NCBI GenBank assembly: GCA_009783525.1
Contig: WRDG01000164.1
Location: forward strand, 1 to 5,484
Origin: Defluviitaleaceae bacterium
GTDB lineage: Bacteria > Bacillota > Clostridia > Lachnospirales > WQUN01
DNA: 5,484 bases
Direction of reading: 5' to 3'
Notes under the pieces: generated by a model
What the model was told of the DNA's origin: nothing
Seen by the model: the letters and a program-made list of their open reading frames with translations, nothing else
The model's database searches: none
Shown: positions 1 to 5,484 of the stretch, piece after piece
How the letters are laid out: each line of letters begins with the position of its first letter
Position numbering within the stretch: the first letter of the stretch is position 1
Made by a program: the position numbers and the translations under genes

Positions 1-1524
1 GAAAACATCGGAGGGCTCATCAAAGAACCTTATGCGGGAAAAGACACGGGTACTGTCACCACATGGCGGCCCGATAAAGAAGTGTTTACCGACATCGCGG
101 TGCCGCTTTCATACTATCAGGATATTTTAAAACGGCAGGCGATTGTAAACGCGGGTTTGACGTTCGTTCTCACAGACGAAGAAACAGGCGAAAAATTTTC
201 ATATTTTTATAAAAACGGCATTAACGACTATATAATCGAAACGGCAAACGGAACTGCGTTTACCGAACCGTTTTTTTTGTCGCACGAAACGAAGGGCCGC
301 GACAGAGAAGACAAAACCGAATATAAATTAAAATTCGAAATCGTTTTTTGCTTTTCCAACGAAATAAACAGCCTTGAGTATTATCACAATTCAAGTTTCC
401 TCGAACACGGCGGCTCACCGGACCGCGCCGTGCGTACAGCGTTCGCGTACGCGGTTGACAATTACCTTAAAAGCGGCGGACATTATAAAAAAGACGAAAA
501 AAAAATCACGTTCAACGACATCGAAGACAGTTTAATTCTTCTGTCCAGCTCTTATTCCGACAACCCCAGCTACGAAAACCAAACAAAAAAGGCAATTACC
601 AACAAATTCGTCCAAGAAGCCATGACGGATTTTTTAAAACGCCGTTTGGAAGTATATTTCATTGAAAACAAAGCAGACGCGCAAAAACTCGCGGCACAGG
701 TGTTGGTTAACAAACGCAGCCGCGAAACTGCGGAAAAGACGCGGCTTTCAATAAAAAAGAAGCTGACGGGTACTCTCGACCTCAACAACCGCGTCGAAAA
801 ATTTGTCAACTGCCGCACGAAAGACACAGACAGGAGAGAAATATATATAGTTGAAGGCGATTCGGCGCTCGGAGCTTGCAAGCTTGGGCGCGACGCAGAA
901 TTTCAGGCGATAATGCCCGTGCGCGGTAAAATATTAAATTGTTTAAAATCCGATTATGACAAAATTTTTAACAGTGAAATAATAACGGATCTGCTGCGCG
1001 TGATCGGCTGCGGAGTCGAAATAAAAACGAAAAGCAGCAAAGACATGCAGAGCTTTGACATGTCGCAGTTAAAATGGTCAAAAATAATTATCTGCACGGA
1101 CGCGGACTACGACGGCTTCCATATCCGAACGATGATACTCACCATGCTGTACCGGCTCACGCCGTCGCTCATAGACGCGGGAAAAATTTATATCGCCGAG
1201 TCGCCGCTGTACGAAATCACGTCGGGCAAAAAAACATGGTTCGCTTACACGGACAGAGAAAAAAATGAAATAGTGGCTAAAGCAAGCAAGGACGGCCAAA
1301 AAGTAAAAATCCAGCGTTCGAAAGGGCTCGGCGAAAACGAACCCGACATGATGTGGCAAACCACCATGAACCCCGAGACGCGCCGCTTGATTCAAATAAT
1401 CCCCGCCGACGAAAAACGAACCAGAGAAATGTTCGAAATACTGCTTGGCGACAACATCGCAGGCAGGAAAGAATTCATAGACGAGTACGGCCACATGTAC
1501 ATAGACCTGGCGGACGTGGGCTGA
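1..1524 (+). CDS. parE: Type IIA DNA topoisomerase B subunit (ParE/GyrB-type), 5' end outside the window
   Basis: This is the ATPase/TOPRIM subunit of a type IIA topoisomerase; it would pair with the next gene to pass one DNA duplex through another using ATP. The reading frame is open from base 1 to a TGA at 1522-1524, giving 507 visible residues. The ATP-binding N-terminal half (GHKL motifs) lies upstream. Visible in order are the end of the GHKL domain (GTVTTWRPDKEVF, about 49-87), the transducer domain with the ATP-sensing QTK loop (580-588), the TOPRIM domain with EGDS (853-864), PVRGKILN and DADYDG (1099-1116), and the C-terminal signatures KGLGE and TTMNPETRRL. The TOPRIM glutamate and the three DxDxD aspartates are kept, so the enzyme should be active. 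There is no large E. coli GyrB-type insertion. The stretch between KILN and DADYDG is about 8 residues longer than in E. coli GyrB as I remember it. The family is certain; topoisomerase IV versus divergent gyrase paralog is inferred. Confidence 0.93.
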   Translation, partial: ENIGGLIKEPYAGKDTGTVTTWRPDKEVFTDIAVPLSYYQDILKRQAIVNAGLTFVLTDEETGEKFSYFYKNGINDYIIETANGTAFTEPFFLSHETKGRDREDKTEYKLKFEIVFCFSNEINSLEYYHNSSFLEHGGSPDRAVRTAFAYAVDNYLKSGGHYKKDEKKITFNDIEDSLILLSSSYSDNPSYENQTKKAITNKFVQEAMTDFLKRRLEVYFIENKADAQKLAAQVLVNKRSRETAEKTRLSIKKKLTGTLDLNNRVEKFVNCRTKDTDRREIYIVEGDSALGACKLGRDAEFQAIMPVRGKILNCLKSDYDKIFNSEIITDLLRVIGCGVEIKTKSSKDMQSFDMSQLKWSKIIICTDADYDGFHIRTMILTMLYRLTPSLIDAGKIYIAESPLYEITSGKKTWFAYTDREKNEIVAKASKDGQKVKIQRSKGLGENEPDMMWQTTMNPETRRLIQIIPADEKRTREMFEILLGDNIAGRKEFIDEYGHMYIDLADVG

Positions 1525-1532
1525 AAAAAATT

Positions 1533-1540
1533 AAAGGAAG
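1533..1540 (+). promoter_or_regulatory. Ribosome binding site of the ParC/GyrA-type gene
   Basis: AAAGGAAG lies 7 bases before the ATG at 1548, in the 23-base gap after the ParE stop. It fixes the start of the downstream gene. The frame itself stays open back to about 1353, but that extension would overlap the ParE gene by more than 170 bases and encodes an arginine- and histidine-rich sequence unlike any topoisomerase N-terminus. Confidence 0.85.
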
Positions 1541-1547
1541 AAAATAT

Positions 1548-3755
1548 ATGGCGTCAAAAATGAAAACAAAGCCGACGGTTTCCGAACCTCATGTAATCGA
1601 ACAGCCGATAGACAACGCATTGGAAATTAACTACATGCCCTACACAATGAGCGTCATCGTTTCGCGGGCAATACCGGAAATAGACGGCTTTAAGCCGGCG
1701 CACCGCAAGCTGCTGTACACGATGTACAAGATGGGGCTTTTAACGGGCGGGCGCGTGAAGTCCGCCGACGTCGTTGGGCAGACGATGAGACTAAACCCGC
1801 ACGGCGAAATTCCAATCTACGATACATTGATGCGTCTCACGCGCGGCCACGACGCGCTGCTGCATCCGTTTATAGATTCGAAAGGAAATTTCGGCAAGCA
1901 ATATTCGAGAGACATGGCATGCGCAGCAAGCCGCTATACAGAAGTTAAGCTCGACGGCATTTGCGCGGAGCTGTTCAAAGACATCGACAAAAACAACGTG
2001 GATATGGTCGACAATTACAACAACACCACAACCGAACCGGTATTGCTGCCAACTACATTCCCAAACGTGCTTGTCACAGCAAACACGGGCATAGCCGTGG
2101 GCATGGCAAGCAAGGTCTGCAGCTTTAATTTAAAAGAAGTTTGCCTCACCGCCGCCGCTTTTATTGCGGACGAAAAACATTTGATTTCAAAAACATTGCT
2201 CGCGCCCGATTTAGCTACCGGCGGCGAGCTTTTATTTAGTTCGGCGGAAATTGAAAACATATACCAAAAAGGCGAAGGCGGCTTCAAGGTCCGCGCCCGA
2301 TACCGCTTCGACAAAAAAAACAACTGCATCGAGGTTTACGAAATTCCGTACACGACAACAATAGAGGCGATAATAGACAAAATAGCTTTGCTCGTAAAAA
2401 ACAACAAGGTGCGCGACATCACGGACGTGCGAGACGAAACGGATTTGAACGGTTTAAAAATAGCAATCGACATAAAAAAGACGGCAAACCCGGAACTCAT
2501 CATGCAAAAGCTGTACAACCAAACAACTCTTTCTGATACGTTCAGTTGCAACTTCAACATACTGGTTAACAGCAAGCCGCGCGTCATGGGCGTAGCAGAA
2601 ATTTTGCGGGAATGGACCGTCTTCCGCGTCGGCTGTTTAAAACGGCAGTACCTTTACGACATAAACAAAAAAACCGAAAAGCTGCATTTGATCGACGGCC
2701 TCACAAAAATAATGCTCGACATTGACAAGGCTATTGCAATCATAAGAAACACGGCAACCGACGCGCTGGTCATACCTAATTTGATGGACGGTTTTATTAT
2801 AGACCGCGACCAGGCGGAATTTGTCGCGGAGATTCGCCTCCGCAACCTGAACAAAGAATACCTGCTTAACCGCATAGGCGAAAAAGATCAGTTAAAAAAA
2901 GAAATTGACGAGTTAAACGACTTGCTCGGCTCCGATCAAAAAATCAAAGCGGTCATTTGCGCGCAATTGAAAGAAATAGCAAAAAAATACGGCGCTCCGC
3001 GCCGCACCGAAATAATTTACGAGCATCAAACGCAAATAGTAGAAGAAGACGAGTTGGTCGACGATTACGGAGTTAAAATTTTTTTGACCGAAAAAAATTA
3101 CTTTAAAAAAATACCGCTTACATCCATGCGGGCCGCGGGCGAACAATATGTCAAAGAAGACGACCGTGTCGTGCAGGAGCTCGAAACCGGCAACCGTTCG
3201 GACATTTTGTTTTTTTCGGACAAATGCGCAGTGTACAAAGCGAAGGTTTACGACCTGCCCGAATGCAAGCCCTCGGGTTTGGGCGAATACCTCACCAACC
3301 TGCTTCAAATGGAGGAAAACGAAAAAATATTGTACATAGTTTGCACGCTGGACTATAAGGGTTTTTTGATAGCCGGCTTTGAAAACGGCAAGGTCGCAAA
3401 AATTGAATTCGAAAGCTACTCCACAAAAATGAACCGAAAAAAACTAATAAACGCCTATTCGGACAAATCGAAACCTGTAATGCTGCGGCATGTTATCGAA
3501 GACGCAGACTTTTACGTCCAGCGGGCAAGCGACAAAGCTTTGGTTTTTAACACGTCGCTTATTGCCGCAAGCTCAACCAAAAACGCGCAAGGCGTGCAGG
3601 TTATGCGTTTAAAACAGCGCACGGCCGTTACCATAATGTCGCCCGCGTCCGAAACCCCGATGATTGCCGGCGACGACGACTCTGAATTTTACCGCGCCGC
3701 CGTTATCCCGGCAGCCGGTCATTTTATAAAAAGCAAGCAAATAAGCATATGCTGA
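1548..3755 (+). CDS. parC: Type IIA DNA topoisomerase A subunit (ParC/GyrA-type), complete
   Basis: This is the DNA breakage-reunion subunit, 735 residues, partner of the preceding B subunit and only 23 bases behind it, so surely co-transcribed. In order it shows the winged-helix domain (NYMPYTMSVIVSRAIPEIDG, about 29-48), the helix-4 region NPHGEIPIYD (83-92), GNFG followed by the catalytic tyrosine in SRYTEVKL (Tyr130), the tower domain with the conserved GIAVGMAS carrying the DNA-intercalating isoleucine, a charged coiled-coil gate, and a beta-pinwheel-like C-terminal domain from about residue 492. That last domain is about 240 residues and has no recognisable GyrA box (Q-R/K-R-G-G-K-G), which argues for topoisomerase IV-like decatenation/relaxation rather than gyrase supercoiling. 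Total length is close to E. coli ParC (752). Oddities are Ile88 in place of the usual helix-4 serine and a loop before Tyr130 that is 2 residues longer than in E. coli GyrA. It could also be named a divergent gyrA paralog. Confidence 0.93.
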   Translation: MASKMKTKPTVSEPHVIEQPIDNALEINYMPYTMSVIVSRAIPEIDGFKPAHRKLLYTMYKMGLLTGGRVKSADVVGQTMRLNPHGEIPIYDTLMRLTRGHDALLHPFIDSKGNFGKQYSRDMACAASRYTEVKLDGICAELFKDIDKNNVDMVDNYNNTTTEPVLLPTTFPNVLVTANTGIAVGMASKVCSFNLKEVCLTAAAFIADEKHLISKTLLAPDLATGGELLFSSAEIENIYQKGEGGFKVRARYRFDKKNNCIEVYEIPYTTTIEAIIDKIALLVKNNKVRDITDVRDETDLNGLKIAIDIKKTANPELIMQKLYNQTTLSDTFSCNFNILVNSKPRVMGVAEILREWTVFRVGCLKRQYLYDINKKTEKLHLIDGLTKIMLDIDKAIAIIRNTATDALVIPNLMDGFIIDRDQAEFVAEIRLRNLNKEYLLNRIGEKDQLKKEIDELNDLLGSDQKIKAVICAQLKEIAKKYGAPRRTEIIYEHQTQIVEEDELVDDYGVKIFLTEKNYFKKIPLTSMRAAGEQYVKEDDRVVQELETGNRSDILFFSDKCAVYKAKVYDLPECKPSGLGEYLTNLLQMEENEKILYIVCTLDYKGFLIAGFENGKVAKIEFESYSTKMNRKKLINAYSDKSKPVMLRHVIEDADFYVQRASDKALVFNTSLIAASSTKNAQGVQVMRLKQRTAVTIMSPASETPMIAGDDDSEFYRAAVIPAAGHFIKSKQISIC

Positions 3756-3764
3756 TAAATCCGA

Positions 3765-3813
3765 TTTTACGCAAGAATAATTCCGGCATTATAGAATTAT
3801 ACGATGCGTAAAA
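3765..3813 (+). repeat. Nested inverted repeat (possible hairpin or regulator target) between the two operons
   Basis: TTTTACGCA (3765-3773) is repeated exactly inverted as TGCGTAAAA (3805-3813). Inside it, ATAATTC (3777-3783) is matched by GAATTAT (3794-3800). Together they can fold into a 9-bp outer stem, a small 3/4-base internal loop, a 7-bp inner stem and a 10-base loop. It starts 10 bases after the topoisomerase stop codon. No run of T follows on either strand, so it is not a standard intrinsic terminator. It may be a weak terminator or 3'-end stabilising hairpin for the topoisomerase mRNA, or a dyad bound by a regulator of the GH130 operon. Confidence 0.6.
3766..3795 (+). promoter_or_regulatory. 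Possible sigma-70-type promoter for the GH130-ROK operon (weak)
   Basis: TTTACG (3766-3771) and TATAGA (3790-3795) match 4 of 6 positions each of the -35 and -10 consensus with an 18-base spacer. TACGAT (3800-3805) is an alternative -10 but lacks a fair -35. A promoter somewhere in this gap is likely from the change of function between the flanking genes, but the exact boxes are uncertain. Confidence 0.25.
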
Positions 3814-3822
3814 ACGTTTACT
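3809..3822 (+). promoter_or_regulatory. CcpA/LacI-family operator-like (cre-like) site
   Basis: TAAAAACGTTTACT fits the cre consensus TGWAANCGNTNWCA at 9 of its 11 specified positions, with the central CG and the perfect palindrome AAACGTTT (3812-3819). The mismatches are the second and last bases. It overlaps the right arm of the inverted repeat and sits 43 bases before the GH130 start codon, where a bound LacI-family protein (CcpA or a local mannoside regulator) would block transcription. No regulator gene is in the window, so the identity of the protein is unknown. Confidence 0.5.
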
Positions 3823-3851
3823 TTGATTTATCAAGCGTATGCAAAAACTGT

Positions 3852-3858
3852 AAAGGAG
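3852..3858 (+). promoter_or_regulatory. Ribosome binding site of the GH130 gene
   Basis: AAAGGAG ends 7 bases before the ATG at 3866, a near-perfect Shine-Dalgarno with ideal spacing. It is the strongest in the window and settles the start of the GH130 gene. Confidence 0.88.
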
Positions 3859-3865
3859 CGTTTTT

Positions 3866-4891
3866 ATGCCTAAGTACACGATCACGGCCGAAAGCACGAA
3901 AAATATGCCGTGGGAAAGCCGCCCGGAAAAAACGCACGGCGTTTTGTGGCGCTATTCCGGTAACCCCATCATTAAACGCAACCCCACGGAGCATTGCGTG
4001 CGGGTTTTTAACAGCGCGCTGGTTCCTTACGGCGACGGTTTCATGGGCGTGTTCCGCGCAGACCATCCGAGCGGCGGGATGCGCATCCATTTGGCACGAA
4101 GCAAAAACGGAATCGACTGGGACATCGAAGACGAAGTAATAAAGTGGACCGACGAAAACGGTAAACCTTTTCAGCCGCAGTACGGCTACGACCCGAGGCT
4201 CGTCAAAATGGGCGATACCTATTTTATTATGTGGTGCACGAGTTTCGATTGGCAGCCCACGATAGGCATGGGCTACACGAAAGATTTCAAGACGTTCACA
4301 CGAAAAGAAAACGCTTTTCTTCCATTCAACCGAAACGGCGTTTTATTTCCGCGCAAAATAAACGGCAATTACATGCTGCTGTCCCGCCCCAGCGACAACG
4401 GCCATACTCCGTTCGGCGATATTTTTATTTCCGAAAGCCCGGACCTCACCTATTGGGGCAAGCACCGCAAAGTAATGAAAACTAACAGCCAATCGTCCTG
4501 GCAGTCGTTAAAAATTGGCGCGGGCCCCATTCCAATCGAAACAAGCGAAGGGTGGCTGATGATTTACCACGGCGTCAACCTCACTTGCAACGGCTATGTC
4601 TACAGTATGGGCGCGGCGCTGCTCGATATCGAAAACCCATCTAAGGTGCTGTACCGCACGAGGCCTTACCTGCTTACGCCCGAAGTCGATTACGAAACCA
4701 TCGGCTATGTGCAAAATGTTGCGTTCCCGTGCGCGGCTCTGCTTGACGCGGACGACGGACGCATCGCAATTTATTACGGCGCGGCGGACACATATGTGGG
4801 CATCGCGTTCGGTTATATTGACGAAATAATTGACTTTACAAAGAGCAACAGCCAGCTTGTTGCGGGCGACGCGGACATCGGGCGCGACTGA
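3866..4891 (+). CDS. GH130 family beta-mannoside phosphorylase (mannooligosaccharide phosphorylase-like)
   Basis: GH130 enzymes cleave beta-mannosides with inorganic phosphate to give alpha-mannose 1-phosphate and a shortened acceptor. The protein has 341 residues and no signal peptide, so it acts in the cytoplasm on imported oligosaccharides. The fold is a five-bladed propeller; blade-like repeats such as LARSKNGIDW and DLTYWGKHRKV are visible. Key residues by family comparison are Asn49-Ser50 in FNSALVP, the likely general acid Asp109 in YGYDPRLV, the likely phosphate-pocket residues Arg156, Arg174 and His180, and Asp308 in YGAADTYVG. Their spacing agrees with what I recall of characterised members. 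The length suits the shorter mannooligosaccharide phosphorylase subgroup (about 330 residues) better than the roughly 390-residue mannosylglucose phosphorylases. The substrate could be beta-1,4-mannan oligosaccharides or mannosyl-N-acetylglucosamine from N-glycans; the sequence alone does not decide. It is the first gene of an operon with the overlapping ROK kinase. Confidence 0.9.
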   Translation: MPKYTITAESTKNMPWESRPEKTHGVLWRYSGNPIIKRNPTEHCVRVFNSALVPYGDGFMGVFRADHPSGGMRIHLARSKNGIDWDIEDEVIKWTDENGKPFQPQYGYDPRLVKMGDTYFIMWCTSFDWQPTIGMGYTKDFKTFTRKENAFLPFNRNGVLFPRKINGNYMLLSRPSDNGHTPFGDIFISESPDLTYWGKHRKVMKTNSQSSWQSLKIGAGPIPIETSEGWLMIYHGVNLTCNGYVYSMGAALLDIENPSKVLYRTRPYLLTPEVDYETIGYVQNVAFPCAALLDADDGRIAIYYGAADTYVGIAFGYIDEIIDFTKSNSQLVAGDADIGRD

Positions 4892-5484
4892 TGAGCGGCG
4901 GCATTCATGTTTTGGCTCTCGACATCGGCGGTTCGAAAATCGCGGCGGGTATTGTCGGCCGCAACGGCGAAATAAATAACTACGTCAAGTGGCAGCTCCC
5001 CGCGAAATACGACAGCGGCTTCATTGTCGATTCGATTATAGAAAATACAAATTTAATGCGCGGCAACAGTTCAATAGCCGCTGCCGGCGCATCCATCCCC
5101 GCCGTAACCGACGCCAAAAACGGCATATGGGTTTACGCGCCTTTTTCCGGCGTGTCAGATTTTCCAATCGCCGCGATACTTTCGCAAAAATTCGGCTTTC
5201 CCGTTTATATCGAAAACGACGTTAACGCCTGCGCAATGGGCGAAATGGTTTTCGGCATGTGCAAAGACACAACCGATTTTTTATGGGTGACAATCAGCAA
5301 CGGAATCGGCGGCGGGCTTGTATTAAACGGAAAGGTATACGGCGGGCAAGGCGGATGCGCGGGCGAGATAGGCCATGTGACCGTGGAAGAAAACGGCGGC
5401 TTGATATGCGGATGCAAAAAACCCGGCTGCCTTGAAGCGGAGGCCGCCGGGTTTGCCATTGCAAAAAAATTTAACGCGAAGCAC
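4891..5484 (+). CDS. ROK family sugar kinase, 3' end outside the window
   Basis: ROK kinases phosphorylate free hexoses or N-acetylhexosamines (glucose, mannose, fructose, N-acetylmannosamine and others) with ATP. The frame runs from ATG 4891 to the window end, 198 residues of a usual 290-320. It shows the N-terminal phosphate-binding motif LALDIGGSKIAAG (Asp11), the catalytic YIENDVNACAMGE (Asp110), the GIGGGLVLNGKVYGG ROK signature, and the zinc site formed by His162 in GEIGH and Cys173, Cys175 and Cys180 in CGCKKPGC. There is no helix-turn-helix domain ahead of the kinase, so it is an enzyme, not a NagC/XylR-type ROK repressor. Its ATG shares one base with the TGA of the GH130 gene (TGATG) and has no good ribosome binding site, pointing to translational coupling. 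It likely phosphorylates the glucose, mannose or N-acetylhexosamine released in the mannoside pathway, but the substrate cannot be read from this part. Confidence 0.92.
   Translation, partial: MSGGIHVLALDIGGSKIAAGIVGRNGEINNYVKWQLPAKYDSGFIVDSIIENTNLMRGNSSIAAAGASIPAVTDAKNGIWVYAPFSGVSDFPIAAILSQKFGFPVYIENDVNACAMGEMVFGMCKDTTDFLWVTISNGIGGGLVLNGKVYGGQGGCAGEIGHVTVEENGGLICGCKKPGCLEAEAAGFAIAKKFNAKH

Noticed and set aside
1078..1494. 138-codon open frame on the - strand
   Set aside because: It lies wholly antisense to the conserved TOPRIM and C-terminal coding region and shows no recognisable domain.
1353..1547. Upstream extension of the ParC/GyrA-type frame
   Set aside because: It overlaps the end of the B subunit gene, is arginine/histidine-rich and unlike the family; a ribosome binding site at 1533-1540 fixes the start at 1548.
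2913..3308. 131-codon open frame on the - strand
   Set aside because: It is antisense to the coiled-coil and C-terminal domain of the A subunit; low-complexity translation typical of a shadow frame.
3765..3822. Intrinsic terminator after the topoisomerase operon
   Set aside because: The stem is A/T-rich and no T-run follows the hairpin on either strand, so I list it only as an inverted repeat.
3823..3834. Small palindrome TTGAT-TT-ATCAA in the GH130 leader
   Set aside because: A 5-bp dyad is too short to call a separate operator or hairpin with confidence.
3804..4139. 111-codon + strand frame starting in the intergenic gap
   Set aside because: It runs out of frame through the well-supported GH130 gene, has no ribosome binding site and no family resemblance.
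5205..5459. 84-codon proline-rich frame on the - strand
   Set aside because: It is antisense to the conserved ROK motifs including the zinc site.
4891..5484. ROK family transcriptional repressor (NagC/XylR type)
   Set aside because: The protein begins directly with the DIGGSK ATP-binding motif and has no N-terminal DNA-binding domain.

Overview
The window holds four protein genes, all on the + strand, in two functional blocks separated by one 110-base intergenic gap. No RNA gene, insertion sequence, CRISPR array or prophage gene is visible. The organism looks like a gut- or rumen-type anaerobic bacterium. My best guess is Bacillota/Clostridia, because the topoisomerase pair resembles the divergent second type IIA topoisomerase found in that group and the ribosome binding sites are AAAGGA(G)-like. 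This rests on remembered family resemblance, not a search, and another phylum with mixed base composition cannot be excluded.

Block 1 (1-3755) is a type IIA topoisomerase operon. It starts with the 3' part of a GyrB/ParE-type ATPase subunit, which enters the window already open and ends at 1524. After a 23-base gap carrying a clear ribosome binding site comes the complete GyrA/ParC-type subunit (1548-3755, 735 residues). The two would form a heterotetramer that passes one duplex through another. The catalytic residues expected in this part are present: TOPRIM EGDS and DADYDG in the B subunit, and Tyr130 in the A subunit. Several normally conserved surroundings are altered. The helix-4 serine linked to quinolone binding is isoleucine, the loop before the catalytic tyrosine is rewritten, the segment inside the TOPRIM domain is longer, and there is no GyrA box. 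I read this as a topoisomerase IV-like or paralogous enzyme rather than the housekeeping gyrase.

The gap (3756-3865) contains a nested inverted repeat, a CcpA/LacI-family operator-like site that overlaps its right arm, and a strong ribosome binding site. It probably holds the promoter and control region of block 2.

Block 2 (3866 to the window end) is a carbohydrate operon. It encodes a GH130 family mannoside phosphorylase (341 residues) and, overlapping it by one base, a ROK family sugar kinase cut off by the window end. Together they suggest intracellular phosphorolysis of beta-mannosides to mannose 1-phosphate plus phosphorylation of a free hexose or hexosamine. I see no wholly new system. 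The most notable points are the altered active-site surroundings of the topoisomerase pair and the operator/hairpin arrangement in front of the GH130 gene.
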